From the NCBI GenBank assembly GCA_017642965.1, contig JAEPOJ010000002.1, forward strand, positions 1 to 64,000: DNA of 64,000 bases, read 5' to 3'. The notes beneath the pieces are model-generated. The model was not told the DNA's origin. It made no database searches and saw only the letters and a list, made by a program, of their open reading frames with translations. The DNA is from Phycisphaerales bacterium (GTDB lineage Bacteria > Planctomycetota > Phycisphaerae > Phycisphaerales > UBA1924). Shown here in pieces: positions 40,234-49,897 of the stretch. Position 1 is the first letter of the stretch; each line of letters begins with the position of its first letter. Position numbers and translations under genes: made by a program.

Positions 40234-41448
40234 ATGCCCGAAACCTCGCCCCAAACCCTCTCCGACGACGCCATCTTCTCCCCCATCGACGAGATCCTCG
40301 ACGAGCTCCGCAACGGGCGGATGGTCATCCTTACGGACGACGAGGATCGCGAGAACGAGGGCGACATCGTGCTACCCGCGCAGTTCATCACGCCGCAGGC
40401 CGTCACCTTCATGCTCTCCGTCGCGCGTGGGTACATGTGCCTCTCGCTCACCGAATCCGATTGCGATCGCCTCGGGCTCGAGCCGCAGTCGTCCGTGAAC
40501 ACCTCGGTGCGCGGCACACCCTTCACGGTCTCGATCGATGGCCACCCCAAGCACGGCTTCACCACCGGCGTCTCGGCGCAGGAACGCGCCAAGACCATCC
40601 AGCTCGCGATCGACCCCAACTCCAAGCCCGAGGACTTCGTCAAGCCCGGGCACATCAACCCGCTCCGCTCACGCGACGGCGGCGTGCTCGTCCGCATCGG
40701 GCAGACCGAGGGCTCGCTCGACCTCTGCCGCCTCGCAGGGCTGCACCCATCGGCGATCATCATCGAGATCATGCGCGACGACGGCGAAATGGCCCGCGTG
40801 CCCGACCTCGTGAAGCTCTGCAAGGAGCACAACATCAAGATGTGCTCCGTCAAGCAGATCATCGAGCACCGCCTCGCCGAGTCCTCGCTCATCTCGCGCA
40901 TCGATCCGGTCGAGGGCACGCCGATCCAGACGCCCTACGGCCAGTTCAACCTCGTCGCGTTCCGCTCCGTCGTCGACCCCATGCCCCACCTCGCGCTCAC
41001 CGTCGGCGACGTCGGCAAGCTCGATCGTTCGGGCATCCCCATCGAAACCACCGACCCCACCATGGTCCGTGTGCACCGGCGCGACCTGCTGGGCGACATC
41101 TTCGACGACCTCGGCTCGGGCTCGGACGACACGACCTCCACCGGGCACCTGCTCCGCGAGTCGATGCGGATGATCCAGCAGGAAGGCCGAGGCGCGATCG
41201 TCTACCTCCGCCCCCACGGCGTGGGCGACGCCCTGTCGCAGCGCCTCAGCCGCCCCTTCGATCACGACACGGAAGACAAGCCCATCCAATCGATCTCGCC
41301 CGCGATGCTCGAGATCGGCACCGGCTCGCAGATCCTCCGCGCACTGGGTATCCACAACCTCAAGCTCATCACCAACTCCAACACCCCCTACCCCCAGCTC
41401 GAAGCCTTCGGCCTGAGCATCACCGAGCGCGTGCCGGTCGGAAAGTGA
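40234..41448 (+). CDS. ribBA: RibBA-type protein: DHBP synthase with degenerate GTP cyclohydrolase II domain
   Basis: The 404-residue protein has a RibB domain (1-213) with the acidic site DDEDRENEGD (35-44), RGYMCL and PGHINPLRS. It makes 3,4-dihydroxy-2-butanone 4-phosphate for riboflavin synthesis. The metal-ligand His of the usual GHTEA motif is Gln157 in GQTEG, a variant I believe occurs in other RibBA proteins. The RibA-like domain (214-404) has VHRRDLLGDIFDDLGSGSDD where active enzymes have three zinc cysteines: the positions read Asp284, Ser295 and Ser297. The DTVEAN region is also missing, so this half is probably inactive as GTP cyclohydrolase II. Confidence 0.85.
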   Translation: MPETSPQTLSDDAIFSPIDEILDELRNGRMVILTDDEDRENEGDIVLPAQFITPQAVTFMLSVARGYMCLSLTESDCDRLGLEPQSSVNTSVRGTPFTVSIDGHPKHGFTTGVSAQERAKTIQLAIDPNSKPEDFVKPGHINPLRSRDGGVLVRIGQTEGSLDLCRLAGLHPSAIIIEIMRDDGEMARVPDLVKLCKEHNIKMCSVKQIIEHRLAESSLISRIDPVEGTPIQTPYGQFNLVAFRSVVDPMPHLALTVGDVGKLDRSGIPIETTDPTMVRVHRRDLLGDIFDDLGSGSDDTTSTGHLLRESMRMIQQEGRGAIVYLRPHGVGDALSQRLSRPFDHDTEDKPIQSISPAMLEIGTGSQILRALGIHNLKLITNSNTPYPQLEAFGLSITERVPVGK

Positions 41449-41454
41449 TCGTTC

Positions 41455-43530
41455 TTACGGGCACCCGTCGCGCACGGTTTCGATGTACACCCGCACATCG
41501 AAGTAATCCCACTCGCCGTCGAAGTTCAGGTCCGCGTATACCTCATGGTCGGCGTGCGCCTCGATGTACGCGTGCACATCAGCAGCATCGACATCCGTAT
41601 CGCCATCAAAGTCTGAGAGGCACGTGCTACACCCAATGCCGTCACGGATATCGAGCACTTCCAGGAACCGCCCCGAATACACGAGCGAGTCCCCCGTGAC
41701 ACTGTACCGGCCTCTCCCGTAGATGCCCTCGCCGCGGTACGTCCCGACGTGCCGAAGCGGGTCATCCTCGTCTTCGAGATCGAAGATCATGATCCCTCGA
41801 TCGCCATCACGGAGGTACCCATAGCGGCCCTGAAGCTCGAACTCCACCGCTTCGGTTGCGTAGAAGCTGTCGAACCTGACCTGCTCAACGATGCTCGGGG
41901 ATGATGTGTCCTGAATGTCAAAGCGGTACAGCTTCGTGTCTGGGAATGCACCGGTACTCCCGACGATCTTGCAGTAGTACGCATCGCCGTCTCCGAGCGT
42001 GATGTCCAATACATCTCGACGCAGCCCGGTTCTTGATAGAAACACCGGCGAACTCGGCACCTGCACGTCCAGCAGATGGATGCCGACCCCCTCAATGGCA
42101 ACACCCACGAGGCCATTCCTCGCATCGAGCGCAGGCACACGCGCCTCACCTTCGTCACCACGAAACTCACCGACAAGAACCGGCTGCGCTGGTGATGACA
42201 CATCAAAGATCTGCAATCCCGCGTGAGCGCACCCGACGAACACGTGCCCCCCCTCAAGTTCCATCGCCAAAATCGGATCACCGACATCAAGGCTCCCGAT
42301 CAGCGTGGGATCCTCGGCATCTCCGATGTCGATCATTCGAATCAACTCGTCTGAGCCCGCAACGTACAACACCCCTGCGTGCATGGACAGATCAACGACG
42401 TCCTCCGGCATCCCCGCAAAGCTGAACACGCCGGCTTGGGTCGCGTGCTGCGGTTGCGAAATGTCCACGATACGCAACTCATCTCCATCCACGACACACG
42501 CGATCAACTCATCGGCGACAACGTCCCCGCGTTGACCCGTCAATGGAACAGAAGATCGCCGCGCTGTGCGTCGCATGCGAGAGGTACTAAAAACCTCGAG
42601 GCTCGAAGCTGCGTAGCTATAACCAGAGGAAAAGACATATCCATTATTAACCCAAACACGCTTCGAATCTCGATATGTGCTCAACACATCAAGAGTCTGA
42701 AGGCGATATGGATCTGTGACATCAACTACTCGCACACCACGCTGTTCATTGGCAAGGAACAGCGTTGATCCGACCAGCTCTAAATCATCGACACGGAACG
42801 AATCTTCGACGTACGCCTCAACAACATTCCGCGGATCGCGTACATCATACACGAACAAGCCATGAGAGTACCCCGCCACATACATGAACCCGTCCTTGAG
42901 GGCAAACCTCCCCCCAGGAGCGTTGCTGACTAACTCTGTCACCTTGTACTTCCCACTCAATGCGTCCTGCAGTTCAAACACAGATATCCGCCCCCCCCGA
43001 TTGGCGTAGACCTGCCCATCAACAACATCGAACTGACCATGACGCATCCATCGCGGCAATCTAATACGATCAATGAACACAGGCAATGATGGGTCCGAGA
43101 TATCAAACACGCTCATGGAGTCGCCACTGACAATCAACAGGTCGTCACCTTCAGCGCAAACATATTCCGGGAAGATATCGATTTCTGAGAGCGCCTGCGG
43201 GTTCGCGGGATCGCGGATGTCGACCAGCTGAACAGGCAGGTAAGTATCGTCGCCGACGATCAGCAAATCGTGATGGCGTATGAGAAGAGTACCGCCGAAG
43301 AAGGGGATGTTCGCGAGCTCTGTAGGGTGGAGCGGATCTGATATGTCGAAGATCGATAGCCCGTCTAGAGCATGAACCCCGTAGCCATACATACCTTCAA
43401 GCAGCAGCTCATGCTGATCCCCGAAGTACACACTCCCAACGAGCGTGTCTTCAGAGCAGGCAAGCTCGTCCGCCACTGAACAAGGAACGCACAACAAACA
43501 ACACGTCACCACCAGAACGACCAACCGCAT
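41455..43530 (-). CDS. Secreted LVIVD-repeat protein with dockerin-like tail
   Basis: The 691-residue protein has a signal peptide (to about VPCSVA) and a body made of LVIVD-type beta-propeller repeats (LSIFDISDPLHPTEL, VQLVDIRDPANPQAL, LRIVDISQPQHATQA, LQIFDVSSPAQPVLV). The C-terminus is a dockerin-like pair of Ca-binding loops (DFDGDTDVDAADVHAYIE and DLNFDGEWDYFDVRVYIE) ending DGCP, the GC-type dockerin tail of planctomycetes. It is likely surface-anchored. GGAGGA lies 6 nt before the ATG. The gene ends 6 bp from ribBA, convergently. Confidence 0.82.
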   Translation of the reverse strand: MRLVVLVVTCCLLCVPCSVADELACSEDTLVGSVYFGDQHELLLEGMYGYGVHALDGLSIFDISDPLHPTELANIPFFGGTLLIRHHDLLIVGDDTYLPVQLVDIRDPANPQALSEIDIFPEYVCAEGDDLLIVSGDSMSVFDISDPSLPVFIDRIRLPRWMRHGQFDVVDGQVYANRGGRISVFELQDALSGKYKVTELVSNAPGGRFALKDGFMYVAGYSHGLFVYDVRDPRNVVEAYVEDSFRVDDLELVGSTLFLANEQRGVRVVDVTDPYRLQTLDVLSTYRDSKRVWVNNGYVFSSGYSYAASSLEVFSTSRMRRTARRSSVPLTGQRGDVVADELIACVVDGDELRIVDISQPQHATQAGVFSFAGMPEDVVDLSMHAGVLYVAGSDELIRMIDIGDAEDPTLIGSLDVGDPILAMELEGGHVFVGCAHAGLQIFDVSSPAQPVLVGEFRGDEGEARVPALDARNGLVGVAIEGVGIHLLDVQVPSSPVFLSRTGLRRDVLDITLGDGDAYYCKIVGSTGAFPDTKLYRFDIQDTSSPSIVEQVRFDSFYATEAVEFELQGRYGYLRDGDRGIMIFDLEDEDDPLRHVGTYRGEGIYGRGRYSVTGDSLVYSGRFLEVLDIRDGIGCSTCLSDFDGDTDVDAADVHAYIEAHADHEVYADLNFDGEWDYFDVRVYIETVRDGCP

Positions 43531-43655
43531 AATGAGTCCTCCGAATCAAAGGTGCATGACAACACGCCGCGTTCAACAGCACAGCGATCATGCACCTCGT
43601 ATCGGTCGGCACGCGAAAACTCAATGAGAATGCGGTTGTCGTGAGCGTATCAGGC

Positions 43656-44948
43656 CTACGCCGCCTGATTCCCCGTCAGCAGCTTGAACACCAGCTGCGT
43701 CTCACCCCGGCTCCCGAGGCGTTTGCTCAGGTACTTCGCCGACATGGCCGCCCCGTCCTCGGGCTGCAGCTCGACCTGCTCGCTGCAATCCAGACGCACG
43801 TCCGCGCTCAGGATGACCTCGCACAGCGTGGTCTGAACCACCTCCGCGCTGGTCCCCGTGCCGTCGCCGCGTCGGATCGTCATGTAGCCGTTTTCCGGTC
43901 GGCTCTGCGCGATCGGGGAGGGGATCATCGCCTCGAGCTTCATGCCAGGCGTCTGCGTGCCGCTCGCGGCCCGCGCGGGGTTCTCCTCGATCATCCGCTC
44001 GACGACGCGCTCCCACGCTCCGAACACCTTAGCGTCGAACGCCTTGCCCACGTCCTCACGCATCATGTCCAACACCGCCCGCGGTGCGATCGGGCCGCGG
44101 TACGGGCGCGCACTCGAAAGGGCGTCGTACACATCGACCACCGAGCAGACGCGGGCGTGAAAGCTGATCTCGTCCGCACGAATCCCGTTCGGGTAGCCCT
44201 TGCCGTCCAATCGCTCGTGGTGGTTCAGCGTCATATCAACGATCTCAGGGCTGACCTCCTTCTGCGCACGCAGGATCGAAGCACCCAGCTCCGGGTGCTT
44301 GCGGATCATCCCCCACTCCTCGTCGCTGAGCTTGCCCTCCTTGTTGAGCACATCGGTCGGCACGCCGCACTTACCGATATCGTGGATCAGCCCGCCCAGC
44401 GACAGGACCTGCACCATCTCGTGGTCGTTGCCCAGCAGCTCCGCGCCCAGCAGCGTGCACCCGACACCCACGTTCACCATGTGCGTCGTGGTGTAGAAAT
44501 CGTGCTCCGACATATCCAGCAGATAACTGAACTCGGACTTGTCGTTGTTGCACCACTCGCCGAACTTCCCGGCCATCATGCCCAGCGTCTCGCTGATCCC
44601 GTCGACACGCTTCGAGGTCATGAAGTTCTCGATCATCTTGCCGCACGAATCACGAACGATCCGGGTCCGCTTCTCACGCACCACCGACTCGTCCTCGAAC
44701 GCGTCGCACGCCTGCTCGCACACCGCACGCTGGAACTGCTGGTGCTGCACATTGCGGACATAAAAATGGGTAATACCCTTCTCGCGCAGCTCATCGCAGT
44801 CGCACATGCTGTAGCTCGCCCCGCTCTTGCGATAGAGCACGGCTTGGCACCCCTCATACATCAGATACAAATCGAATCCCAGCCCCTCACTCTGGATGGC
44901 ATCGATCGGTACTGGAAAATACTCAGCATTCGGCGACGAAATGGTCAT
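43656..44948 (-). CDS. HD-GYP domain protein (c-di-GMP phosphodiesterase)
   Basis: The 430-residue protein has an N-terminal region of unknown type (1-140), then an HD-GYP domain with HDIGKCGVP (His189, Asp190) and HHERLDGKGYPNG (GYP at 251-253). This predicts hydrolysis of cyclic di-GMP. The region after ~330 (YMTIRRGDGTGTS, then VELQPEDGAAMSAKYL) is a conserved-looking tail I cannot assign. No signal peptide is seen. It is a single gene with its own upstream region, which contains a perfect palindrome. Confidence 0.86.
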   Translation of the reverse strand: MTISSPNAEYFPVPIDAIQSEGLGFDLYLMYEGCQAVLYRKSGASYSMCDCDELREKGITHFYVRNVQHQQFQRAVCEQACDAFEDESVVREKRTRIVRDSCGKMIENFMTSKRVDGISETLGMMAGKFGEWCNNDKSEFSYLLDMSEHDFYTTTHMVNVGVGCTLLGAELLGNDHEMVQVLSLGGLIHDIGKCGVPTDVLNKEGKLSDEEWGMIRKHPELGASILRAQKEVSPEIVDMTLNHHERLDGKGYPNGIRADEISFHARVCSVVDVYDALSSARPYRGPIAPRAVLDMMREDVGKAFDAKVFGAWERVVERMIEENPARAASGTQTPGMKLEAMIPSPIAQSRPENGYMTIRRGDGTGTSAEVVQTTLCEVILSADVRLDCSEQVELQPEDGAAMSAKYLSKRLGSRGETQLVFKLLTGNQAA

Positions 44949-45055
44949 GCATCAATCCCATCATTTCAGGCAACGGCCATTGCATCGGCTCGCGATAACC
45001 CCGAATGAACGGATCAATTACAACACATCGCAGATTGTGAACACGCATCACACAC

Positions 45056-45071
45056 GACACAGATCTGTGTC
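45056..45071. promoter_or_regulatory. Perfect 16-bp palindrome upstream of the HD-GYP gene
   Basis: GACACAGATCTGTGTC is a perfect palindrome 108 nt upstream of the HD-GYP start. A second inverted pair, CACAC and GTGTG, lies at 45088-45101. It could be an operator; there is no T-run, so it is not a terminator. Confidence 0.35.
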
Positions 45072-45115
45072 AATGCACACCAGACACCACACTGCTGTGT
45101 GAAGCCACACCCCAT

Positions 45116-45198
45116 GCTCAGGGACACCCCAGCGTGTAATCGCCCAAGAACCCTGACACATCGAAGAAATCCCAGACGCCGTCGCCGTTCCAGTCGCC
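45116..45198 (-). repeat. Dockerin-tail DNA repeat, copy 1
   Basis: This 83-nt stretch covers the last coding segment, stop and flank of the LVIVD gene. It is identical to 47140-47222 at 82 of 83 positions (one C/G difference). Confidence 0.9.
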
Positions 45199-47118
45199 TG
45201 ATGCGTCCTGCCCCAGGTATCCCTCAAGGAATGTGGAGACATCGAAGAAGTTGAGCGAGCCGTCGGTGTTGAAATCCGCGGGGCACACATCGCATAACGC
45301 GGCTGTATCCACAACGGCGATCGCATCATCGCTGTCCGGTACGAAGGCCAGGTCGCCGATGATCCTGGGCCGCCTCAACGCAGGCCTCGAGCCGAGCGTG
45401 GCCAATCGCAACCGATCGCCAAGCGGCAGAGCAAGATCAAACACCATCAGACCGCAGTCTGTATCCACCACGATGGTCTCTGAAAAGCGATCCATCGACT
45501 GAGCTTCACAGCCCGTATGAAGCGTGAGCACAAGCTCAGGCGAGTTCGGATCGCGCACATCGTACCCGTCGATGCGCTGATCATCGGCTGCAACATACAG
45601 AATCGAATCTTCAATATGCACCGGATACGCCGAGTCGATCGACTCTACCTCACCGATCAGCTGAGGCATCGCTGGATCCGAAATGTCATAGACATAGGTG
45701 CCGCGTGATGATGAGACAAGGTAGAGCCGATCGCCCTCAAGATGCAACCACGAGTATCCGAGGGTATGGTTCTCGTAGAACACCTGCGCCATATTCTGAG
45801 GATCGCGGGCATCGATCGCGCGCAGGCCGAACTTCGTGACGTACGCATAGCCATCCCTGACCTTGACATCCCCGAGGGCCCCCAGCTCATCGTACACACC
45901 AAGCCCGGCCGGGCTCGATGGATCATGGATGTCATACACGTGCAACCCGCCGCGCGATACGTACAGGCGATCATCCTCAACATCCGCACCGTCGATCACC
46001 GGTGCAAAAGGAAGCTCGGTCACAGCCGGACCAATCCCACCGTGGGTGTCATAGTTCGCGATCCGCACGCGCTGCGGCGCAATAGCGACAACAAGACCAT
46101 CCTCCATGTACTCGATCTCACCCAGCGATGATGCATACTGAAGGATCTCGTTGCCCGTGCGCCGTAGAGAGATCGCCCCGAGCCCACGATCCAAATCCGC
46201 GTAGTACAGCGTGTCGCCGTACGCATCGATCCACCCCGTGTGACGCGCCGACCCAAAGCTTCTCGTTTGAGACAGCTGACCCTGCGCGTTGAACTCAAAC
46301 CTGAAGATCCCGTGATCGCGCACGCTGACGAAAACGCCCGAACCATCATCGATCATCCCCTCGGACTGCCCCGGGATTGGGCACGAACCAGCCAGCGAGA
46401 ACCCGCTCCCCTCCACGACAAAGTGATTGATCGCCGTGTCCGTTGTGACGATCAGCTCATTACCAAGAAACGCGAGATCCTTCGGTCGATCGAGCACAAG
46501 CGCATCGCCGATCATGTACGGCTGGGTCGGATCAGAAAGGTCAAACACAACGAGCTCGGAGTTCAAAGTCGCGACCGCAAGTGTGTTCCCACTCATGTTC
46601 GCGGCGATCAGTGGTCCCTCGAGCTGTACCTTCGAGTACAAAGGCGGGTACACACCCTGATTCGTGTCATATACCCTGACCGAATCGTCTGACCATGCCA
46701 CGACAAGGTACCCGTCTTCGAACGCGATTGAAACCGGATCGTGTGGGGGAACCGAATACGATCCCCGCCAGATCGGATGTTCAGGGTCTGCGAAGTCGAC
46801 GATGTCCACACTGCCCACACTCCCTTCGAACACAGCATACACGATGCTCCCGTGCGCCACCGCATCGATGCAGTTGCCAAAGCTCGTGTACTGCCCGGCT
46901 TCCTCAAGTCGCCCGTGCCCGAGCATCCGGTACGCCTGAAGGTGCCCGTCGTCCCGCGCGGCGTACACCATACCGGGCACAACGGCCCCACCGACCACAT
47001 CAGGAAAGAACTCGAGCGTTGCAAGCTCATACGCCGAGGCACACGGCCCGCTTGTCGATTGCGCGTTGATGAGCGAGCAGACGCAGGACAGTACGAAGAC
47101 ATGGCTGATCCGAATCAC
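45118..47118 (-). CDS. Secreted LVIVD-repeat protein with dockerin-like tail
   Basis: The 666-residue protein begins at GTG 47118, with GAGGGAG upstream, and has a signal peptide (IRISHVFVLSCVCSLINAQS). The body has about ten LVIVD-like propeller units (for example ELVVFDLSDPTQPYMI, LHVYDIHDPSSPAGLG, TYVYDISDPAMPQLIG, IDGYDVRDPNSPELVL). The tail has CPADFNTDGSLNFFDVSTFL and DWNGDGVWDFFDVSGFLG, ending DYTLGCP. It lies 23 bp downstream of the FG-GAP protein gene in the same direction, probably one operon. Confidence 0.82.
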   Translation of the reverse strand: MIRISHVFVLSCVCSLINAQSTSGPCASAYELATLEFFPDVVGGAVVPGMVYAARDDGHLQAYRMLGHGRLEEAGQYTSFGNCIDAVAHGSIVYAVFEGSVGSVDIVDFADPEHPIWRGSYSVPPHDPVSIAFEDGYLVVAWSDDSVRVYDTNQGVYPPLYSKVQLEGPLIAANMSGNTLAVATLNSELVVFDLSDPTQPYMIGDALVLDRPKDLAFLGNELIVTTDTAINHFVVEGSGFSLAGSCPIPGQSEGMIDDGSGVFVSVRDHGIFRFEFNAQGQLSQTRSFGSARHTGWIDAYGDTLYYADLDRGLGAISLRRTGNEILQYASSLGEIEYMEDGLVVAIAPQRVRIANYDTHGGIGPAVTELPFAPVIDGADVEDDRLYVSRGGLHVYDIHDPSSPAGLGVYDELGALGDVKVRDGYAYVTKFGLRAIDARDPQNMAQVFYENHTLGYSWLHLEGDRLYLVSSSRGTYVYDISDPAMPQLIGEVESIDSAYPVHIEDSILYVAADDQRIDGYDVRDPNSPELVLTLHTGCEAQSMDRFSETIVVDTDCGLMVFDLALPLGDRLRLATLGSRPALRRPRIIGDLAFVPDSDDAIAVVDTAALCDVCPADFNTDGSLNFFDVSTFLEGYLGQDASGDWNGDGVWDFFDVSGFLGDYTLGCP

Positions 47119-47139
47119 ATGCACTCCCTCGCCCCATCC

Positions 47140-47222
47140 GCTCAGGGACACCCCAGCGTGTAATCGCCCAAGAACGCTGACACATCGAAGAAATCCCAGA
47201 CGCCGTCGCCGTTCCAGTCGCC
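47140..47222 (-). repeat. Dockerin-tail DNA repeat, copy 2
   Basis: This stretch covers the 3' end of the FG-GAP gene and its stop and is almost identical to 45116-45198. The two genes are otherwise unrelated in their repeat bodies. Confidence 0.9.
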
Positions 47223-49658
47223 GCGTGGCAGCTGCCCGCCGAACCCGCTGAGGAACAGCGACACATCGAAGAAGTCGATCCCGCCGCTCAGATCCAGATC
47301 CGGTCGGCAGTAGCTGATGCACCCGTTGTGCACCGTGCCCAGCACACCGAGTTGCGAGTCCATGAACACAAGATCCGCCTTCCCGTCGCCGGTCACATCG
47401 CCGCTCGCGGTCAGCCCGGTACCCAGCCACCCGCTGACCGCGTCGTCGCTGGCGTTGAGCTCACCCGTTGAGTCGTTGATGAAGAATCGGTACGGGATGT
47501 TGAACACCGAGTAGTTGGCGAACCAGACGAACACATCCAGGTCGCCGTCCTGGTCGCGATCCATCAGCTCCATATCCACCAGCAGATCCGCGGGGAGATC
47601 CACGCCCGAGTCCCACCGGCGCGCCTCCACATACCCGCCCGCGCCGTCCGCGAGCAGCACGCGAAGCTGCATATCCAGATCGCCGGCGACCTCGCCCAGG
47701 AGCACCAGGTCCCGCAGCCCGTCGCCGTTGAGATCGCCCATCCGCAGGTGCGCCGGGCGGTTCGCCCCATCAAAGCCCACCGGCGCCGCGAACGTCCCGA
47801 ACCCGAGCGCGTTGTTCTCGAGCACCGCAATCCCGCGCCCGGCGCTGCCGCCGAGCGGCGTGCCGACCGTAATGATGTCGAGATAGCCGTCCCCGTTGAC
47901 GTCATCGAGCCCGAGATCGTCGCCCGTGTTCAGCGTCGGGTACGGGATGGGCGGGAAGTACACGCGCCCGGGGAAGCCGCTGGACACGCCGACGCGGTCC
48001 GGGCTGAGCTGATTGGTGAAGACCAGGTCAGGCACCCCGTTGTTGTTGACATCGCCGATCTCTACCGCGGTCGGCCGCGCCCGCGCATCGAGCTCGCTCA
48101 CCACCGAGAAAACACCCGCCCCGTCATTGAACAACAGGCTCGCCGTGCCGGCGTCATAACTGATCACCACGGCATCGAGCGCACCGTTGGCGTCAAGGTC
48201 GCCGATCCTCAGGCCGCTGGGCACCGCGCCCAGGAAGTACCGCTGCGGAGCGCCGAAGTACCCCCCACCCACACCGAAGAGCACCGAGAGCATCTGCTCA
48301 TTTATACTGAGCGTGATGACGTCGAGCAGCCCGTCGCCGTTGAGATCGGCCAGCTCCACCCCGCCCGCGCCGCTGCCCACGTCCTGCATGCTCTGACGGA
48401 AGCCCGCCTGGCCCTCATTGAGCATCACCTGGTGGATCATCTCCTGACGCGTGACGATCAGGTCCGGGTCGCCGTCGTGCTGCAGGTCGACCGCCAGACC
48501 ACCCCACACCTCACGGAACGTCGTGCTCCGCGAGGTCTCAACAATCGCGCTATCCGCGTCCAGCTGCAGGGTCCGGATCGTGGTGCCAAACGCCTGCGCG
48601 ATCTCCTCGATGCCGTCACCGTCGAAATCTCCCGCGGCGATGTGCCCGCCCGATTCCGCACCGAGACTCCGAGCGATGAAGTAGGGCGCGCTCAGCTTGC
48701 CCTCGTACAGCACGGATGAGCGCGAATGGAACGAGCCGATGCTCATCACAAAGTCGGTGATGCCGTCCCCGTTCGCGTCCAGCGTCTCGATCAAGGCGAG
48801 ATCGTCCGCGAGTCCCGTCGCCAGCACCTGCGTCCAGACCCCGGGCCCATCGTTCCGCAGCGTGTACAGCGCCTCCCCGACGCCCCCCACAAGGTCGGGG
48901 TCGCCGTCCGCGTCGATATCGATCTGCCGCATGATCAGCATGCGGTCCGCGGGCGTCGATTGGGTCGACTGCACCACCGTCCCGTCCGCCTGCGTCAGGT
49001 AGGTCACCAGCCCGGGCAGGGTTGACGCCACAACATCCGTATCCCCATCGCCGTCGAAGTCGCCGAACTGCGCCGCCTGCACCGACAACCCCGGGTGCGC
49101 ATACAGCTGCTCGACCGCGTACCCCGTCACGCTCACATCGGTGAGGCGGTACAGCCCGCTCGAAGAACCGATGCCGAGCAGGTCCTTGATCCCGTTGCCG
49201 GTCAGATCCTCGGCATGAAAATGCGTCATCGGCGGGAACACCTGCAGCCCGAACGGACGCGTGAACCCACCCTCCCCGTTATTCAGCAAGAGGATCAGCC
49301 CCGTCCCATCGTTCTCGAAGGTGCTGTAGAGCAGGTCCATGTCGCCATCGTTCTCAAGATCGAACGCGATCTCAAAGATCGCGTTGTTGCCCGTCGGAAG
49401 ATTAATCCGCGGCCCCGAGCGCAGCTCGCCCAGCTCGTTCGTCTGCACGATCTGGAACAACCCGTTGCGGATGATGTCCGGGATCAGCTCCGGGTACGGA
49501 TCGCCATCCAGCTCGATCACCACATGCCCGGCGTCCGCCAGATGCTCGTAATGCGAGAGCAGGAGATACTCCCCACACCCAAGCGGAGGCGTGCCCGCGG
49601 CGGAGAACGAGCCCCCCAGCGCACACACGGAGGCAGCGACAAACACATCTCTTCTCAT
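47142..49658 (-). CDS. Secreted FG-GAP/VCBS-repeat protein with dockerin-like tail
   Basis: The 838-residue protein has a signal peptide (MRRDVFVAASVCALGGSFSA) and at least eight FG-GAP-type units with Ca-loop cores (FGDFDGDGDTDVVAS, DLNGDGLLDVITLS, DVNNNGVPDLVFTN, DVNGDGYLDIITVG, DLNGDGLRDLVLLG, DVTGDGKADLVFMD), giving an integrin-like propeller. The C-terminal dockerin-like tail is DLDLSGGIDFFDVSLFLS and DWNGDGVWDFFDVSAFLG, ending LGCP. An upstream TTG at 49664 is possible, but ATG 49658 gives the cleaner signal peptide. It precedes the LVIVD gene in a probable operon. Confidence 0.82.
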   Translation of the reverse strand: MRRDVFVAASVCALGGSFSAAGTPPLGCGEYLLLSHYEHLADAGHVVIELDGDPYPELIPDIIRNGLFQIVQTNELGELRSGPRINLPTGNNAIFEIAFDLENDGDMDLLYSTFENDGTGLILLLNNGEGGFTRPFGLQVFPPMTHFHAEDLTGNGIKDLLGIGSSSGLYRLTDVSVTGYAVEQLYAHPGLSVQAAQFGDFDGDGDTDVVASTLPGLVTYLTQADGTVVQSTQSTPADRMLIMRQIDIDADGDPDLVGGVGEALYTLRNDGPGVWTQVLATGLADDLALIETLDANGDGITDFVMSIGSFHSRSSVLYEGKLSAPYFIARSLGAESGGHIAAGDFDGDGIEEIAQAFGTTIRTLQLDADSAIVETSRSTTFREVWGGLAVDLQHDGDPDLIVTRQEMIHQVMLNEGQAGFRQSMQDVGSGAGGVELADLNGDGLLDVITLSINEQMLSVLFGVGGGYFGAPQRYFLGAVPSGLRIGDLDANGALDAVVISYDAGTASLLFNDGAGVFSVVSELDARARPTAVEIGDVNNNGVPDLVFTNQLSPDRVGVSSGFPGRVYFPPIPYPTLNTGDDLGLDDVNGDGYLDIITVGTPLGGSAGRGIAVLENNALGFGTFAAPVGFDGANRPAHLRMGDLNGDGLRDLVLLGEVAGDLDMQLRVLLADGAGGYVEARRWDSGVDLPADLLVDMELMDRDQDGDLDVFVWFANYSVFNIPYRFFINDSTGELNASDDAVSGWLGTGLTASGDVTGDGKADLVFMDSQLGVLGTVHNGCISYCRPDLDLSGGIDFFDVSLFLSGFGGQLPRGDWNGDGVWDFFDVSAFLGDYTLGCP

Positions 49659-49897
49659 AGACAAGGCAACGCTCTCTCAGATCAATATGAAGTCTCGACA
49701 GGATCAGTGATACCAGCATACTGCCCTGATTCCGGATGAAAAGGGAAATACACACGATCTTGTACGGACAATTTTCGGCCAGCCCCGATAATTCCGCTCG
49801 ACTCACGCCCCAAAACCCGTCACAATACCATTCACCCCCGTCAACCCCTACGGCGGGCACTCATCACACACCTCAGGGGTACGCAGGAGACATCCAA

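Noticed and set aside
47119-47430. N-terminal extension of the LVIVD gene frame
   Set aside because: It overlaps the 3' end of the FG-GAP gene in another frame, and the GTG at 47118 gives a signal peptide with a good Shine-Dalgarno site.
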